A DNA stretch of 64,000 nucleotides from an uncultured Lachnospiraceae bacterium (GTDB lineage: Bacteria > Bacillota > Clostridia > Lachnospirales > Lachnospiraceae), in the NCBI GenBank assembly GCA_947630925.1, contig CANRJM010000003.1, positions 121,272-185,271 on the forward strand. Reading direction: 5' to 3'. Below are positions 1-8,372 of the stretch, piece after piece. A model generated the notes under the pieces. That model had not been told where the DNA came from and did no database searches. It saw only the letters and a program-made list of their open reading frames with translations. Within the stretch, counting starts at the first letter, position 1; each line of letters begins with the position of its first letter. The translations under genes and the position numbers were made by a program.

Positions 1-77
1 GCGGACGTTACGCAATAACAACCAAGGCACACCTAGACAGACTTGAGGAAATGGGATCGGAAAATAAAGGAAAAGAC

Positions 78-467
78 ATGAAAAACATGGTTTATATATG
101 CTCGCCGCTCCGAGGAAATGGGCGAGCAAGCGAAGCGGAAAACATCCGCAGAGCAATCAACTATTGCGGGACCATTGTAAGACTCCACCCGGAGCTCATA
201 CCAATCGCGCCGCACTTATACTTCCCAATATTTATGGACGATCATGATCCTGACTGCAGAGCATACGGGATGGCCAAAGGCATCGAACTCCTGGATCTAT
301 GCGATACCATCGCAGTCGAAGGCCTGGGAGTAACGGAGCCGAGCGAAGGCATGGCCAAGGAGATTGAATACGCAAAGAGCCACGGCGTCAAGATCGTGGA
401 TATTGAATACTTCACAAGACCGAAGGCGGCAAAAGACGCTGCAGACAGCGCAGCAGCTCCGCACTAA
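78..467 (+). CDS. DUF4406/DUF7768-like nucleoside 2-deoxyribosyltransferase-fold protein
   Basis: This 129-residue protein begins with a YICSPLRG motif after a beta strand and continues with PIAPHLYFP, DDHDPDCRAYGM and an EGLGVTEPSEGM segment. That pattern is typical of small phage proteins related to nucleoside 2-deoxyribosyltransferases, which may act on nucleotides; the substrate is unknown. The start at 78 follows an AAAGGA-like ribosome site. The frame stays open upstream through 51 (another ATG) to the window edge, so a longer N-terminus is possible. It is the first gene in the window and belongs to the prophage accessory block. Confidence 0.75.
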   Translation: MKNMVYICSPLRGNGRASEAENIRRAINYCGTIVRLHPELIPIAPHLYFPIFMDDHDPDCRAYGMAKGIELLDLCDTIAVEGLGVTEPSEGMAKEIEYAKSHGVKIVDIEYFTRPKAAKDAADSAAAPH

Positions 468-490
468 TGCCGGCGACATAGGAGGCGCGC

Positions 491-604
491 ATGGGATATA
501 AGCAAAAACACCCGTACCTAAGCCAGATCGTCCAGGTCCTCAGGTACAAGATCAAGGAGGTACTACATGGCAGCAAAAGGAAAAAACCGGGAAGGCTACC
601 CTGA
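491..604 (+). CDS. Small basic phage protein, 37 aa
   Basis: A 37-codon frame starts at an ATG five bases after a perfect AGGAGG at 480-485 and ends at a TGA inside the next gene, overlapping it by 38 bases. The product starts MGYKQKHPYLSQIV and has a basic tail with KRKKPGR. No family is recognised. The strong ribosome site favours a real small gene. It may also couple translation to the downstream RecU-like gene, whose own ribosome site lies inside this frame. Confidence 0.5.
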   Translation: MGYKQKHPYLSQIVQVLRYKIKEVLHGSKRKKPGRLP

Positions 605-1184
605 TCCGACAGCAAGCGAGGCCATCGGAAAGGTGGCCAACTATGAAAGAAAGATAAAAGGCAGGCAGTCAAGGATTGCCGGGGATCACTTCGAGAGCAT
701 GCTCCAGGCTTCTCTCGACTTCTACCGCGATCTGAACCTGGCGTACATTGAAAAGACACCGGAGCCGATGAAACCGCTCAGAGCTCCGAATCGCCAGGGG
801 CAATTCCTGGCATGTTTCACTAAACAAGGGCAGCCGGACTTCAAGGGAACTCTCACCGGCGGCCGTTCTGTAGTATTCGAGGCAAAACACACAGACGGCG
901 ACCGGATTGAGGCCAGCAGACTCACCGAAGAACAGAGCAAGGCCCTGGAGACACACTACCAGCTCGGTGCTGCTGCTTTTGTCGTCGTGAACATCGGGCT
1001 CCAAGACTTCTACCGGATCCCCTGGGAAGTATGGAGAGACATGAAGAAGATATACGGACACAAGCACATCAAACAGACAGAGCTCGAGCCGTTCCGCGTG
1101 GCATACATGGCCGGCTTGATCAAGGTCCTGGATGGCGTAGATCTGGAATATGGAGAGGAAGGCGAAACAGATGGAAACCAATGA
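567..1184 (+). CDS. RecU-like Holliday junction resolvase
   Basis: The 205-residue product has the RecU/restriction-endonuclease-fold signature: a QPDFKG segment followed by VVFEAKHTD, supplying the acidic and lysine residues of a D-ExK metal site, then a QSKALETHYQLGAAAFVVVNI helix-strand pair typical of RecU. RecU enzymes cut four-way DNA junctions, and phage versions resolve replication or recombination intermediates before packaging. An AAGGAGG at 553-559 supports the start. The gene overlaps the glycosylase gene by 14 bases, implying coupled translation. A related nuclease role is possible, but the fold assignment is good. Confidence 0.75.
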   Translation: MAAKGKNREGYPDPTASEAIGKVANYERKIKGRQSRIAGDHFESMLQASLDFYRDLNLAYIEKTPEPMKPLRAPNRQGQFLACFTKQGQPDFKGTLTGGRSVVFEAKHTDGDRIEASRLTEEQSKALETHYQLGAAAFVVVNIGLQDFYRIPWEVWRDMKKIYGHKHIKQTELEPFRVAYMAGLIKVLDGVDLEYGEEGETDGNQ

Positions 1185-2031
1185 GCACAATATAATTTTT
1201 GACCATGCGATCGACCTAGAAAAAATTGCAGTAAGCGGCCAGTGCTTCCGATGGAAGAAACTCGGCGACGGATGCTTCGGGATCCCGTCAGCCGGAGCAT
1301 ACACCAGGGCCAGACAGATCAACCCGTTCGTGATTGCGATTACCAACACAAGATACACGACATACTGGGAGAACTACTTCGATCGGGCTGGCCAATTATA
1401 CAACAAAGCGCTGAGCCAGGCCGAGAAAATGGACCAGGCCGGCGACCAATTCATTAAAAAGGTTTTAGGTGCAGCAGCCCAGGAAGTAGTCGTACTCAAC
1501 CAGGAACTCTGGGAGATAATGGTCAGCTTTATGATAAGCCAAAACAACAACATCCCGCGGATCAAGAAAACGATCGACGCCATGTGCGAATACTTCGGAG
1601 AGCGGCGAACGGCAGTGAACGGCGACGAATACACAACCTTCCCAGATCCGGAGAAATTGACAGACCTGAAAGCGCTCCGGGGCCTCCAGGGCCTCGGCTA
1701 TTATCGTGGTAAATACATCGCAACACTGGCCCAAAACGTCGTGAGCGGCAAGGTAAACCTGATCAAACTGGCAGCTATGGACTACGCAGACGCCAGGACG
1801 TACCTCAAAAGCATCTACGGCATAGGTGACAAGGTGGCCGACTGTATATGCCTTTACGGCCTGGGGCACAAAGAGAGCTTCCCGATTGACACATGGATCA
1901 GAAAAGTCGTGACCGATGAATACGGAGGAAAGTTCCCGGTCGAGAACTACGCCGGGACAGCCGGCATTGTTCAGCAGTGGATATTCTATTACATACAGAC
2001 GAGGGGGCGAGAACATGCTGGAAAAATATGA
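1171..2031 (+). CDS. 8-oxoguanine DNA glycosylase (OGG1/AlkA-like HhH-GPD)
   Basis: This 286-residue protein carries an OGG1-type N-terminal SGQCFRWKK motif, a QNNNIPRIKKTI helix, and the helix-hairpin-helix GIGDKVADCICLYGL followed by FPIDTWIRK. The expected catalytic lysine (about K221) and aspartate (about D240) are 19 residues apart, the same spacing as K249 and D268 of human OGG1. The family excises 8-oxoguanine and cuts the strand by beta-elimination. ATG 1171 is preferred over ATG 1150 because AGGAAGG precedes it. It overlaps both neighbours, which fixes it in the phage operon. Carriage on a prophage is unusual. Confidence 0.85.
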   Translation: METNEHNIIFDHAIDLEKIAVSGQCFRWKKLGDGCFGIPSAGAYTRARQINPFVIAITNTRYTTYWENYFDRAGQLYNKALSQAEKMDQAGDQFIKKVLGAAAQEVVVLNQELWEIMVSFMISQNNNIPRIKKTIDAMCEYFGERRTAVNGDEYTTFPDPEKLTDLKALRGLQGLGYYRGKYIATLAQNVVSGKVNLIKLAAMDYADARTYLKSIYGIGDKVADCICLYGLGHKESFPIDTWIRKVVTDEYGGKFPVENYAGTAGIVQQWIFYYIQTRGREHAGKI

Positions 2032-2311
2032 GCCAAAGAGCGCGCGCTTGTTCTTTTGCGAAACGATCGGAAAAGATGCAGCAGGCCGAAAGATAACGCA
2101 GATCTGGCAAGGTTACGACACGCCATCTGGGAGGATCGAGATGGGAACCTGGGTAAAAGAAGCGACCGTGGCAGCAGTCGCGGACGGCCTGGGGGATCTC
2201 CTGGACCAGATCAAAGAATACAGCCGGAAGAATTGCGCCTGGCTCCACAATGAAAAAGACGTCGAGGAGCACGCCCTCAGGTGCCTGATCTCAAAAGCAT
2301 ACGAGCACTGA
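2015..2311 (+). CDS. Conserved-looking phage protein, 98 aa, unknown function
   Basis: The product begins MLEKYEPKSARLFFCE and is a small mixed alpha/beta protein with a central IWQGYDTPSGRIEMGTWV stretch and two cysteines near residues 67 and 81. No family is recognised. The start at 2015 overlaps the glycosylase stop by 17 bases and follows a G-rich ribosome site (GAGGGGG). The same frame is open further upstream, but that part lies wholly inside the glycosylase gene. It probably belongs to the same accessory operon. Confidence 0.6.
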   Translation: MLEKYEPKSARLFFCETIGKDAAGRKITQIWQGYDTPSGRIEMGTWVKEATVAAVADGLGDLLDQIKEYSRKNCAWLHNEKDVEEHALRCLISKAYEH

Positions 2312-2373
2312 CCGGACTTCAACCAACAGCTAAGCCTCTTTTGATTATACCGAAGCAAGGAAGGAGGAAGCAT

Positions 2374-2589
2374 ATGGAGCCAGGGAGAATAATTGAAAGC
2401 ATAAAAGACCACGCGGCCCACGGGATGTTCTCATTTTGCGGCTACGGATTAAGCAGAAACGAGGCCGAAACCGTCGTCGTGGCGCTGGCTGAGCATACAG
2501 AGAACCACAAGGAGGAAAAGCATGGAGACGAAACGAGTCTATGGCAGGATCATCAAGTCCCTAGAAGTCATCGAGGGGCTCGAAGGTGA
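2374..2589 (+). CDS. Small phage protein, 71 aa, unknown function
   Basis: This frame starts at an ATG following AAGGAAGGAGGAAGC, a near-perfect ribosome site. The first 45 residues look like a folded helical domain (RIIESIKDHAAHGMFSF, EAETVVVALAEHTE). The basic tail lies in the overlap with the next gene. The function is not recognised. It resembles short phage regulatory or accessory proteins in size only. Confidence 0.5.
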   Translation: MEPGRIIESIKDHAAHGMFSFCGYGLSRNEAETVVVALAEHTENHKEEKHGDETSLWQDHQVPRSHRGARR

Positions 2590-2857
2590 TCAGGCGGCAG
2601 CAGTCGTCGAGGTGTGCGACATCATAAGCGACTACGATGCAGCGTGCCAAAGTGCCGCAAGAATGACGGCCAGGTATGAGACGCCGGCCATGGCAATCAA
2701 GAAGGGAGACTTCGGGTACTGCCGCCCTACATGCGGCAGATGGATCCGGGTGCCGGACTCCTGGTGTCACTGGTGCGGCCAGCGGATCGAGTGGGATGCG
2801 ATTGCACGCGATCGCTACAAAGAAGAAAGAAACCAAAGGAGGACACACAGACAATGA
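2522..2857 (+). CDS. Small zinc-ribbon-like phage protein
   Basis: The 111-residue product has a helical N-terminal half and a C-terminal four-cysteine cluster, CRPTC then CHWC, that could form a zinc ribbon. This arrangement is common in short clostridial phage proteins of unknown role. The start follows AAGGAGGAAAAGC. It overlaps the preceding small gene by 68 bases and the methyltransferase gene by 4 bases (ATGA), so the three are probably co-translated. Confidence 0.6.
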   Translation: METKRVYGRIIKSLEVIEGLEGDQAAAVVEVCDIISDYDAACQSAARMTARYETPAMAIKKGDFGYCRPTCGRWIRVPDSWCHWCGQRIEWDAIARDRYKEERNQRRTHRQ

Positions 2858-4200
2858 GCAAAGACAAGGAAGTAAAACCGAAAGGAATGGCCGGAGGCAT
2901 CCCGGTATATTGCGCACACGACGAGATTGTTGACATCATTAAGCTGATACCGAACCCAGCGAACCCAAACAAGCACCCGGACGACCAGATCAGGCTACTG
3001 GCCAAGATCATCAAGAACGGAGGCTGGAGGCAGCCGATCACAGTGAGCACCCGCTCCGGGTACATAGTAAAAGGTCACGGTCGCCTCATGGCCGCGCAGC
3101 TCGCAGGACTCGACGAGGTGCCTGTGGACTTCCAGGACTACGCAACCGAGGCCGAGGAGTACGCTGATCTGATCGCAGACAACCGCATCGCAGAGCTGTC
3201 AGAGATTGACAACAAGCTCCTGGCGGACGTGTTCGCAGAAATCGACACCGGGGAGATTGACCTGGACCAGACCGGGTACACCGACGAGGAAGTCGAGAAG
3301 CTGGTCACCTCTCTGAGCGAGGTGCTCCACCAGGAGCTCGACATAGAGCGCGAAGAAACTGCTGCCGAGGAACCGCCTGAGGCGCCGACAAGCCAGAGGG
3401 GCGACGTGTGGATCCTGGGCCGCCACCGCGTAATGTGTGGAGACTCTACGAGCGAGAAAGACGTCGCAACACTTCTGGACGGAGCCGCACCGGAGATCCT
3501 GGTCACGGATCCACCATACTGTAGCGGAGGCTTCCAGGAGTCAAAGAGATCAGAAGGATCGATCGGTACAAAGCGATACGACTTGACTGGCAAAGAGATC
3601 GACGTCAAGATCGCGAACGATACGCTCAGCACACGCGGGTACCAGGCATTGATGAAGAACATGCTGCAGAACTCGACGGCACTGGTGGCCTATATCTTCA
3701 CCGACTGGAGAATGTGGGTATACCTCTACGACATGGTGGAGAGCTCCGGCCTGGGAGTAAAGAATATGATCGTCTGGGATAAACAGACGCCAGGCATGAG
3801 TTTCGGCTGGCGCGCGCAGCACGAGCTCTGTATGTTCGGGCTAAAGACAAAGCCAAAGTGGGATAATCACAAAGGCTACGGCAACGTGATCCAGGTCGCA
3901 AGGTCGGGCAACGAGCTCCACCCTACACAGAAACCGGTCGAGCTGATCGAGAAGCTGCTAGACAATACAGCATGGGCCAACGGAGTCCTGGACCTATTCG
4001 GAGGCAGCGGGACCACATTGATCGCGGCCGAACACCAGGGACAGACGGCCTACCTCATGGAGTTGACCGAAGGATACACGGACGTGATCGTCAGAAGGTA
4101 CGCCAAAGACACCGGGGATATCGGAGGCGTGCGACTAATCAGAAAAGGAAAAGAAGTGCCAAGATCTGAGTGGGACGCCCTACTCGACGGCATAGAGTAA
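2854..4200 (+). CDS. ParB-nuclease-domain / DNA adenine or cytosine-N4 methyltransferase fusion
   Basis: The 448-residue protein joins two domains. Residues about 25-125 resemble ParB/Srx N-terminal domains (IIKLIPNPANPNKHPDDQI, GWRQPITV, GHGRLMAAQLAG). Residues about 200-440 form an amino-methyltransferase with DPPY near 219-222 and the AdoMet-binding DLFGGSGTT near 380. Motif IV before motif I indicates a class beta enzyme. Such fusions are common in phages of Firmicutes and probably modify phage DNA, either against host restriction or in packaging control. It overlaps its upstream neighbour by 4 bases. The target sequence cannot be read from the sequence. Confidence 0.88.
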   Translation: MSKDKEVKPKGMAGGIPVYCAHDEIVDIIKLIPNPANPNKHPDDQIRLLAKIIKNGGWRQPITVSTRSGYIVKGHGRLMAAQLAGLDEVPVDFQDYATEAEEYADLIADNRIAELSEIDNKLLADVFAEIDTGEIDLDQTGYTDEEVEKLVTSLSEVLHQELDIEREETAAEEPPEAPTSQRGDVWILGRHRVMCGDSTSEKDVATLLDGAAPEILVTDPPYCSGGFQESKRSEGSIGTKRYDLTGKEIDVKIANDTLSTRGYQALMKNMLQNSTALVAYIFTDWRMWVYLYDMVESSGLGVKNMIVWDKQTPGMSFGWRAQHELCMFGLKTKPKWDNHKGYGNVIQVARSGNELHPTQKPVELIEKLLDNTAWANGVLDLFGGSGTTLIAAEHQGQTAYLMELTEGYTDVIVRRYAKDTGDIGGVRLIRKGKEVPRSEWDALLDGIE

Positions 4201-4215
4201 AAGGAGGACCAAAGG

Positions 4216-4713
4216 ATGCAAGAGCAAGGAACAACCGAACAGCAGAAAAAACCGACAGAGGTGATCAAAGAGAGGCTCCAGGCTCACGTCGATCTGATCA
4301 GGGAGTACAAGAACCAATGCGAGCGCCTGGAAAGACTGACGGTATCCATGACATTACCAAAGGCTCCGACATACGACGGCATGCCAGGATGGACACCGGA
4401 ACGCGATCCGATGGCTCTCCAGACAGCCAGGAAGATCGAGCTAGAGGAAAACATCGCGCACCTATTGAAAGAGATCCGATACGACGAGGGAAAGATCGAC
4501 GCCATCATCAAACAGCTAGACAACGCCGAGGAGCGGTGCATCCTTCGCCTGAGATACATCGACGCCGAGGACTGGGTGGACGTGGCCTGGATCCAGTACC
4601 ACAAGAAGAAAGACTATAAGAGGAACACAAGCGGGTACTTAAAGCGGGCATACAACAAGCACGGGGAGGCACTGGCACACCTGGCAGAGTTCGAAGCGCC
4701 AGAAGCCTCGTAG
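4216..4713 (+). CDS. ArpU/RinA-type late transcription regulator (DUF1492-like)
   Basis: This 165-residue, largely helical protein has a central coiled-coil-like region (about residues 70-100) and a C-terminal sigma-region-4-like segment with AEERCILRLRYIDAEDW, the hallmark of DUF1492/ArpU/RinA phage regulators. These activate late gene transcription. Its position immediately ahead of the packaging and head genes, and before the terminator and gap at 4.7-4.95 kb, fits that role. The ribosome site is AAAGGAGG at 4200-4207. DNA binding is inferred from family resemblance. Confidence 0.75.
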   Translation: MQEQGTTEQQKKPTEVIKERLQAHVDLIREYKNQCERLERLTVSMTLPKAPTYDGMPGWTPERDPMALQTARKIELEENIAHLLKEIRYDEGKIDAIIKQLDNAEERCILRLRYIDAEDWVDVAWIQYHKKKDYKRNTSGYLKRAYNKHGEALAHLAEFEAPEAS

Positions 4714-4894
4714 AGCGTCCAAAAATGTCGCACCCTTCCAATGTATCACTAGGTCAAAGAAAAGCCAAGGAAGGAGGCAAGGAGAAAACGACGCGGGCAT
4801 CATAGAGGGATAGATCCAGATAAGAAAAGACAAAGGCGGATAAAGCCGGAACGCACATGCCAAACAACCGCCGTATTATATACACTGACAGAAA

Positions 4895-4928
4895 CGAGGA
4901 GAGCTCACGAGGGCACTCCTCGTTTTAT
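4895..4928 (+). terminator. Rho-independent terminator before the late operon
   Basis: CGAGGAG at 4895-4901 pairs with CTCCTCG at 4916-4922, followed by TTTTATT. It closes the accessory/regulator transcription unit. The rest of the 4714-4951 gap holds no convincing gene, only a possible -10 (TATTATATA near 4874) without a clear -35, as expected for an activator-dependent late promoter. Confidence 0.75.
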
Positions 4929-4951
4929 TGCAACCAGGAAGGAGGAACGAC

Positions 4952-5623
4952 ATGGCACAAGGATCCATGAGCGTGGCCATCAAGAACCACGCGAAACTGA
5001 TCAAGAACCTCAAGGCGATGAACAAGGGCGCCGAGAAAGCACTGAGCCGGACCGTCTCCGACTTCAAGAACCGAGCTCCTGGCTGGGTATCACAGGCCGT
5101 GACGGACGAGTACACCATCAAGAAAAAGGAAGTCAAGGACGCCATGACCGGAGCAAAGAAAGCCGGGAGCATAAAGGTCGAGGGCACACAGATCGACAAC
5201 ATCCAGCTTGTATTTGAGGGCCGAAGCCTGACGCCGACACACTTCAAAATGTCGCCGAAGAAACCGAGCACCGTGAGACAGAAGCCTCGACTCATTCCAG
5301 GAGAAGGGACCAGCTCAGCAAGCGAGGTCGTAATGGCCGCACCGCTAAAAGCTCAGACCATCACCATCGAGATCCACAAGGGACAGAAGGCAGAGCTCTC
5401 CGGCAAGTACGCCCCGGCCCCGTTCCTGGCAAGCAACGGTGGCGCTGGCTACATACCATTCCAGAGACGAGGAGAAGAACGCTCCGACATCGTAAGCATC
5501 AAGACAACCAGCGTGCCGCAGATGATCACCAATGAGAAGGTGGCCGCTGGCATCCAGGATAAGATCAACGAGGAGTTGCCGAAGCGTCTCGAGTACCACG
5601 CCTCGCGCATGGGGAAGGGCTGA
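4952..5623 (+). CDS. Minor tail protein Z-like / neck protein
   Basis: The 223-residue product matches the pattern of prophage minor tail protein Z proteins: an N-terminal helix (LIKNLKAMNKGAEKALSRT) followed by a segment like APGWVSQAVTDEYTIKKKEV and a beta-rich half with APAPFLASNGG. In lambda-like phages Z completes the tail end that joins the head. The ATG follows AAGGAGG. Its position ahead of the terminase genes rather than between head and tail genes is unusual. The assignment rests on remembered family patterns. Confidence 0.6.
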   Translation: MAQGSMSVAIKNHAKLIKNLKAMNKGAEKALSRTVSDFKNRAPGWVSQAVTDEYTIKKKEVKDAMTGAKKAGSIKVEGTQIDNIQLVFEGRSLTPTHFKMSPKKPSTVRQKPRLIPGEGTSSASEVVMAAPLKAQTITIEIHKGQKAELSGKYAPAPFLASNGGAGYIPFQRRGEERSDIVSIKTTSVPQMITNEKVAAGIQDKINEELPKRLEYHASRMGKG

Positions 5624-5820
5624 CACTCCGCCCCACTCCACCAGGCACGACCGAACGGCCACGAGCCACACGCCTAGAGCCACACACCAGGGATCGCGCT
5701 CCACGCGTCGGCCTCGAGAACAACTCGCAAGATGACTCGAAGGTTCAAACGCGAAGCGACGCGCTCCACGGGTCCTTCCAGGCGTCCAAAACGGCTGCGG
5801 TGCTGGCGAGCCCAAAATCT

Positions 5821-5845
5821 GAAAATTTTTTGCTGGGAAATTTTC
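5821..5845. promoter_or_regulatory. AT-rich inverted repeat upstream of terminase, candidate cos/terminase-binding site
   Basis: GAAAATTT at 5821-5828 is a perfect inverted match to AAATTTTC at 5838-5845, with a nine-base spacer. The pair forms an A+T island in an otherwise very G+C-rich 283-base gap (5624-5906) with no credible gene. In lambda the cos site lies just upstream of the small terminase gene, as here. The cos role is inference. Confidence 0.35.
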
Positions 5846-5906
5846 CGGCGTTTCGTTTCGTCGGAGCGACCGGATCCCTCCAGCCAAATTCCAAGGAGGT
5901 GGTCAC

Positions 5907-6473
5907 ATGGCTGAGGCGAAGCAGAACCTCCAGAGCACCGATGTGATCGCCAAGCTATTCAGGCTCACAACCAGGAGGATCCAGCAGCTAACAAAGGAAG
6001 GCGTGATCCATGCCGTCAAGGTCAAGGGCGCCAACCAGTACGACCTATTGCCTACGATCCAAGCGTACATCAAATACCTGAGCGACAAGGCGAACGGTCG
6101 AGAACAAAAGAACAACGAAAACACAGCGACCAAGGAAAAAGCCGAGGCCGATCTCAAGACCGCAAAGGCTGAGATCGCTCAGCTTCAACTTGACGAGCTC
6201 AAAGGAAGGATGCACCGATCCGAGGACGTGGCCGCCATGATCTCCGACCTGGTGTACGCAATCAGGAGCATGATCATCGCCCTACCCGGCCGCCTGGCCG
6301 TGGATGTGGCAGACGTGAACACGGCGCCAGAGTGCTCCGAGATAATCCGGCGCGAATGTTACGCGATCCTGGAGGAGCTCTCGCAATATGAGTACAACCC
6401 GGACGCCTACGCGAAGCGCGTGCGCGACCGAGAAGGCTGGGGCAAGGTGATCACCAATGAGCAAGACGACTAA
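5907..6473 (+). CDS. Terminase small subunit (Nu1-like)
   Basis: The 188-residue protein starts with a winged-helix-like DNA-binding region (STDVIAKLFRLTTRRIQQLTKEGVI) found in Nu1-type small terminases, followed by a long helix (EKAEADLKTAKAEIAQLQLDEL) and a C-terminal part likely to contact the large subunit. It recognises phage DNA ends and delivers the packaging motor. The ATG follows AAGGAGGTGG. It overlaps the large subunit gene by 17 bases. Confidence 0.85.
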   Translation: MAEAKQNLQSTDVIAKLFRLTTRRIQQLTKEGVIHAVKVKGANQYDLLPTIQAYIKYLSDKANGREQKNNENTATKEKAEADLKTAKAEIAQLQLDELKGRMHRSEDVAAMISDLVYAIRSMIIALPGRLAVDVADVNTAPECSEIIRRECYAILEELSQYEYNPDAYAKRVRDREGWGKVITNEQDD

Positions 6474-8361
6474 AAAGGCCGCGGCAGCTCTAAACGCTGC
6501 TATCGCTCCAGAGGTGGTACACTTCAAACCGCCAGAAAACCTAACCGTCAACGAGTGGGCCGATAAATACCGACGCCTCTCCCCTGAGAACTCGGCAGAG
6601 GCCGGACCGTGGAGAACCAAGAGGACGCCATACCTGGCCGAACCGATGAAAGCGTTCACTGATCCGAAGGTCAGAAAGATTGTTATGGTCGCAGCTTCCC
6701 AGGTCGGCAAGTCTGAGCTGGAGCTCAACATAATCGGGTACATTATGGACCAGGATCCCGGTTCGATCCTATTCGTGCACCCTTCTCTCGAAGAGGCTCG
6801 AAAGTTCTCCCGTCTGAGGATCTCACCAATGGTCAGAGACTCGAAGGTGCTACGCCAGAAAGTGACGGAGATCAAAGGAAAAGACACGACGAGCACTGTG
6901 CTCCAGAAGTCCTTCCCTGGTGGCATGCTCACCATCACCGGATCAAACAGCGCCAGCGCCCTGGCATCTATCCCGGCCAGGTACATCCTCGGAGACGAGC
7001 GAGACCGCTGGGCTATATCGGCCGGCGATGAAGGCGATCCCTGGGCCCTTGCCGAAGCGCGTCAGGCTACCTTCTACAATGCGAAAGCCGTTGAGGTATC
7101 AACTCCGACAATAAAAGGACGCAGCAACATCGAAACGAGCTATTACCAAGGAACTCAGGAGCGATGGTGCCACCGCTGCCCTCATTGCGGGGAATACAAC
7201 GAGATCACCTTCGGACGGATCCGCTTTCAACATAAAAAAATAAAAGCACCAAACGGGCGCCAGGTCAACAAGGTCGTCGGCGCCATCAATTATGTGTGCC
7301 CTGAGTGCGGGTGTATTAGCACGGAAGCCGAAATGCGAAAGCAGCCGGCCAAGTGGATCGCAAACAACCCGGAGGCATACGAGAACGGCGTGAGATCGTT
7401 CTGGCTCTCGGCCTTTGCTTCTCCATGGACGCCATGGAGCAAGATCGTCGTTAAGTTCCTGGATGCTCAAGGGGATCCGGAACGGCTCAAAGTAGTCTGC
7501 AACACTCTCCTCGGAGAATTGTGGGAAGACCGTACTGCAGTCGTGGACGACGACGAAATGCTGGGCCGGCGCGAGCGCTACGACGCAGAGCTTCCGGACG
7601 GAGTACTGGTCCTGACTTGCGGCGTAGATACTCAGGACAACCGCCTCGAATACGAAGTCGTAGGCCACGGACACGGAGGCGAGACCTGGGGGATCAAGCG
7701 CGGCTACATCATGGGCCGCCCTGACACTCAAGAGCCGTGGGATCGTCTCGACGATGTGATTGATCACACATACACATACGCAAGCGGCAAAGGGCTCAAG
7801 ATCTCGATCATATGCGTCGACTCTGGCGGACACTTCACCCAAGAGGTGTACGAACAATGCCGCGCTCGTTTCGCAAAGCATGTGTTCGCAATCAAAGGAA
7901 AAGGCGGCGAGGGTATTCCATACATTAACCCGCCGAGCAAGGTACCAATCCGCGACAATAAGCGCGTGTGCTGCTGGCTCTACACTATCGGAGTTGACGC
8001 CGGAAAAACGATGATATACAACGCCCTAGAAGTCCAGGAACCTGGCGGCACCAAGTATTGCCACTTCCCTGACAATGACGACCGGGGCTACGACGAGGGC
8101 TACTTTAACGGCCTACTATCCGAAACGACGGTGCTCACAAGAGCAAACGGCCGCGACAAAGTGACATGGAAAAAGCTGCCAGGTCACGAAAGAAACGAGC
8201 CGCTCGATCTTCGCAATTATGCACTGGCCGGATACCGTATCGTCGATCCGGATCTGGATGCGATTGAACGAAGACTCAAAGGCCTGGAAGAACCCAAGCC
8301 AAAACCAAAACCACCAAAAAGACACAATAAACGCCGCGACATATACGACGGCGAATGGTAA
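6457..8361 (+). CDS. Terminase large subunit (GpA family)
   Basis: This 634-residue protein is of the usual length for lambda gpA-type large terminases. It opens with NLTVNEWADKYRRLSPENSAEAGPW-type sequence, has a Walker A variant AASQVGKS near residues 79-86, and cysteine pairs near 238-244 (CHRCPHC) and 281-286 (CPECGC). The C-terminal half (CGVDTQDNRLEYEVVGHG, then DSGGH) fits the RNase H-like nuclease. It packages DNA into proheads with ATP and cuts it to length. Its start overlaps the small subunit gene. Confidence 0.95.
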   Translation: MSKTTKKAAAALNAAIAPEVVHFKPPENLTVNEWADKYRRLSPENSAEAGPWRTKRTPYLAEPMKAFTDPKVRKIVMVAASQVGKSELELNIIGYIMDQDPGSILFVHPSLEEARKFSRLRISPMVRDSKVLRQKVTEIKGKDTTSTVLQKSFPGGMLTITGSNSASALASIPARYILGDERDRWAISAGDEGDPWALAEARQATFYNAKAVEVSTPTIKGRSNIETSYYQGTQERWCHRCPHCGEYNEITFGRIRFQHKKIKAPNGRQVNKVVGAINYVCPECGCISTEAEMRKQPAKWIANNPEAYENGVRSFWLSAFASPWTPWSKIVVKFLDAQGDPERLKVVCNTLLGELWEDRTAVVDDDEMLGRRERYDAELPDGVLVLTCGVDTQDNRLEYEVVGHGHGGETWGIKRGYIMGRPDTQEPWDRLDDVIDHTYTYASGKGLKISIICVDSGGHFTQEVYEQCRARFAKHVFAIKGKGGEGIPYINPPSKVPIRDNKRVCCWLYTIGVDAGKTMIYNALEVQEPGGTKYCHFPDNDDRGYDEGYFNGLLSETTVLTRANGRDKVTWKKLPGHERNEPLDLRNYALAGYRIVDPDLDAIERRLKGLEEPKPKPKPPKRHNKRRDIYDGEW

Positions 8362-8372
8362 GGAGGCACACC

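Noticed and set aside
669..1358. Long minus-strand frame of 229 codons opposite the RecU-like and glycosylase genes
   Set aside because: It is antisense to two clear genes with correct motifs and has no ribosome site.
5532..5914. Arg/Ser-rich plus-strand frames in the gap before terminase
   Set aside because: They lack ribosome sites, have very skewed composition from high G+C content, and match no pattern; they look like chance frames.
7099..7881. Minus-strand frame of 260 codons opposite the large terminase
   Set aside because: It is a shadow of the terminase gene, whose Walker and zinc motifs are clear.
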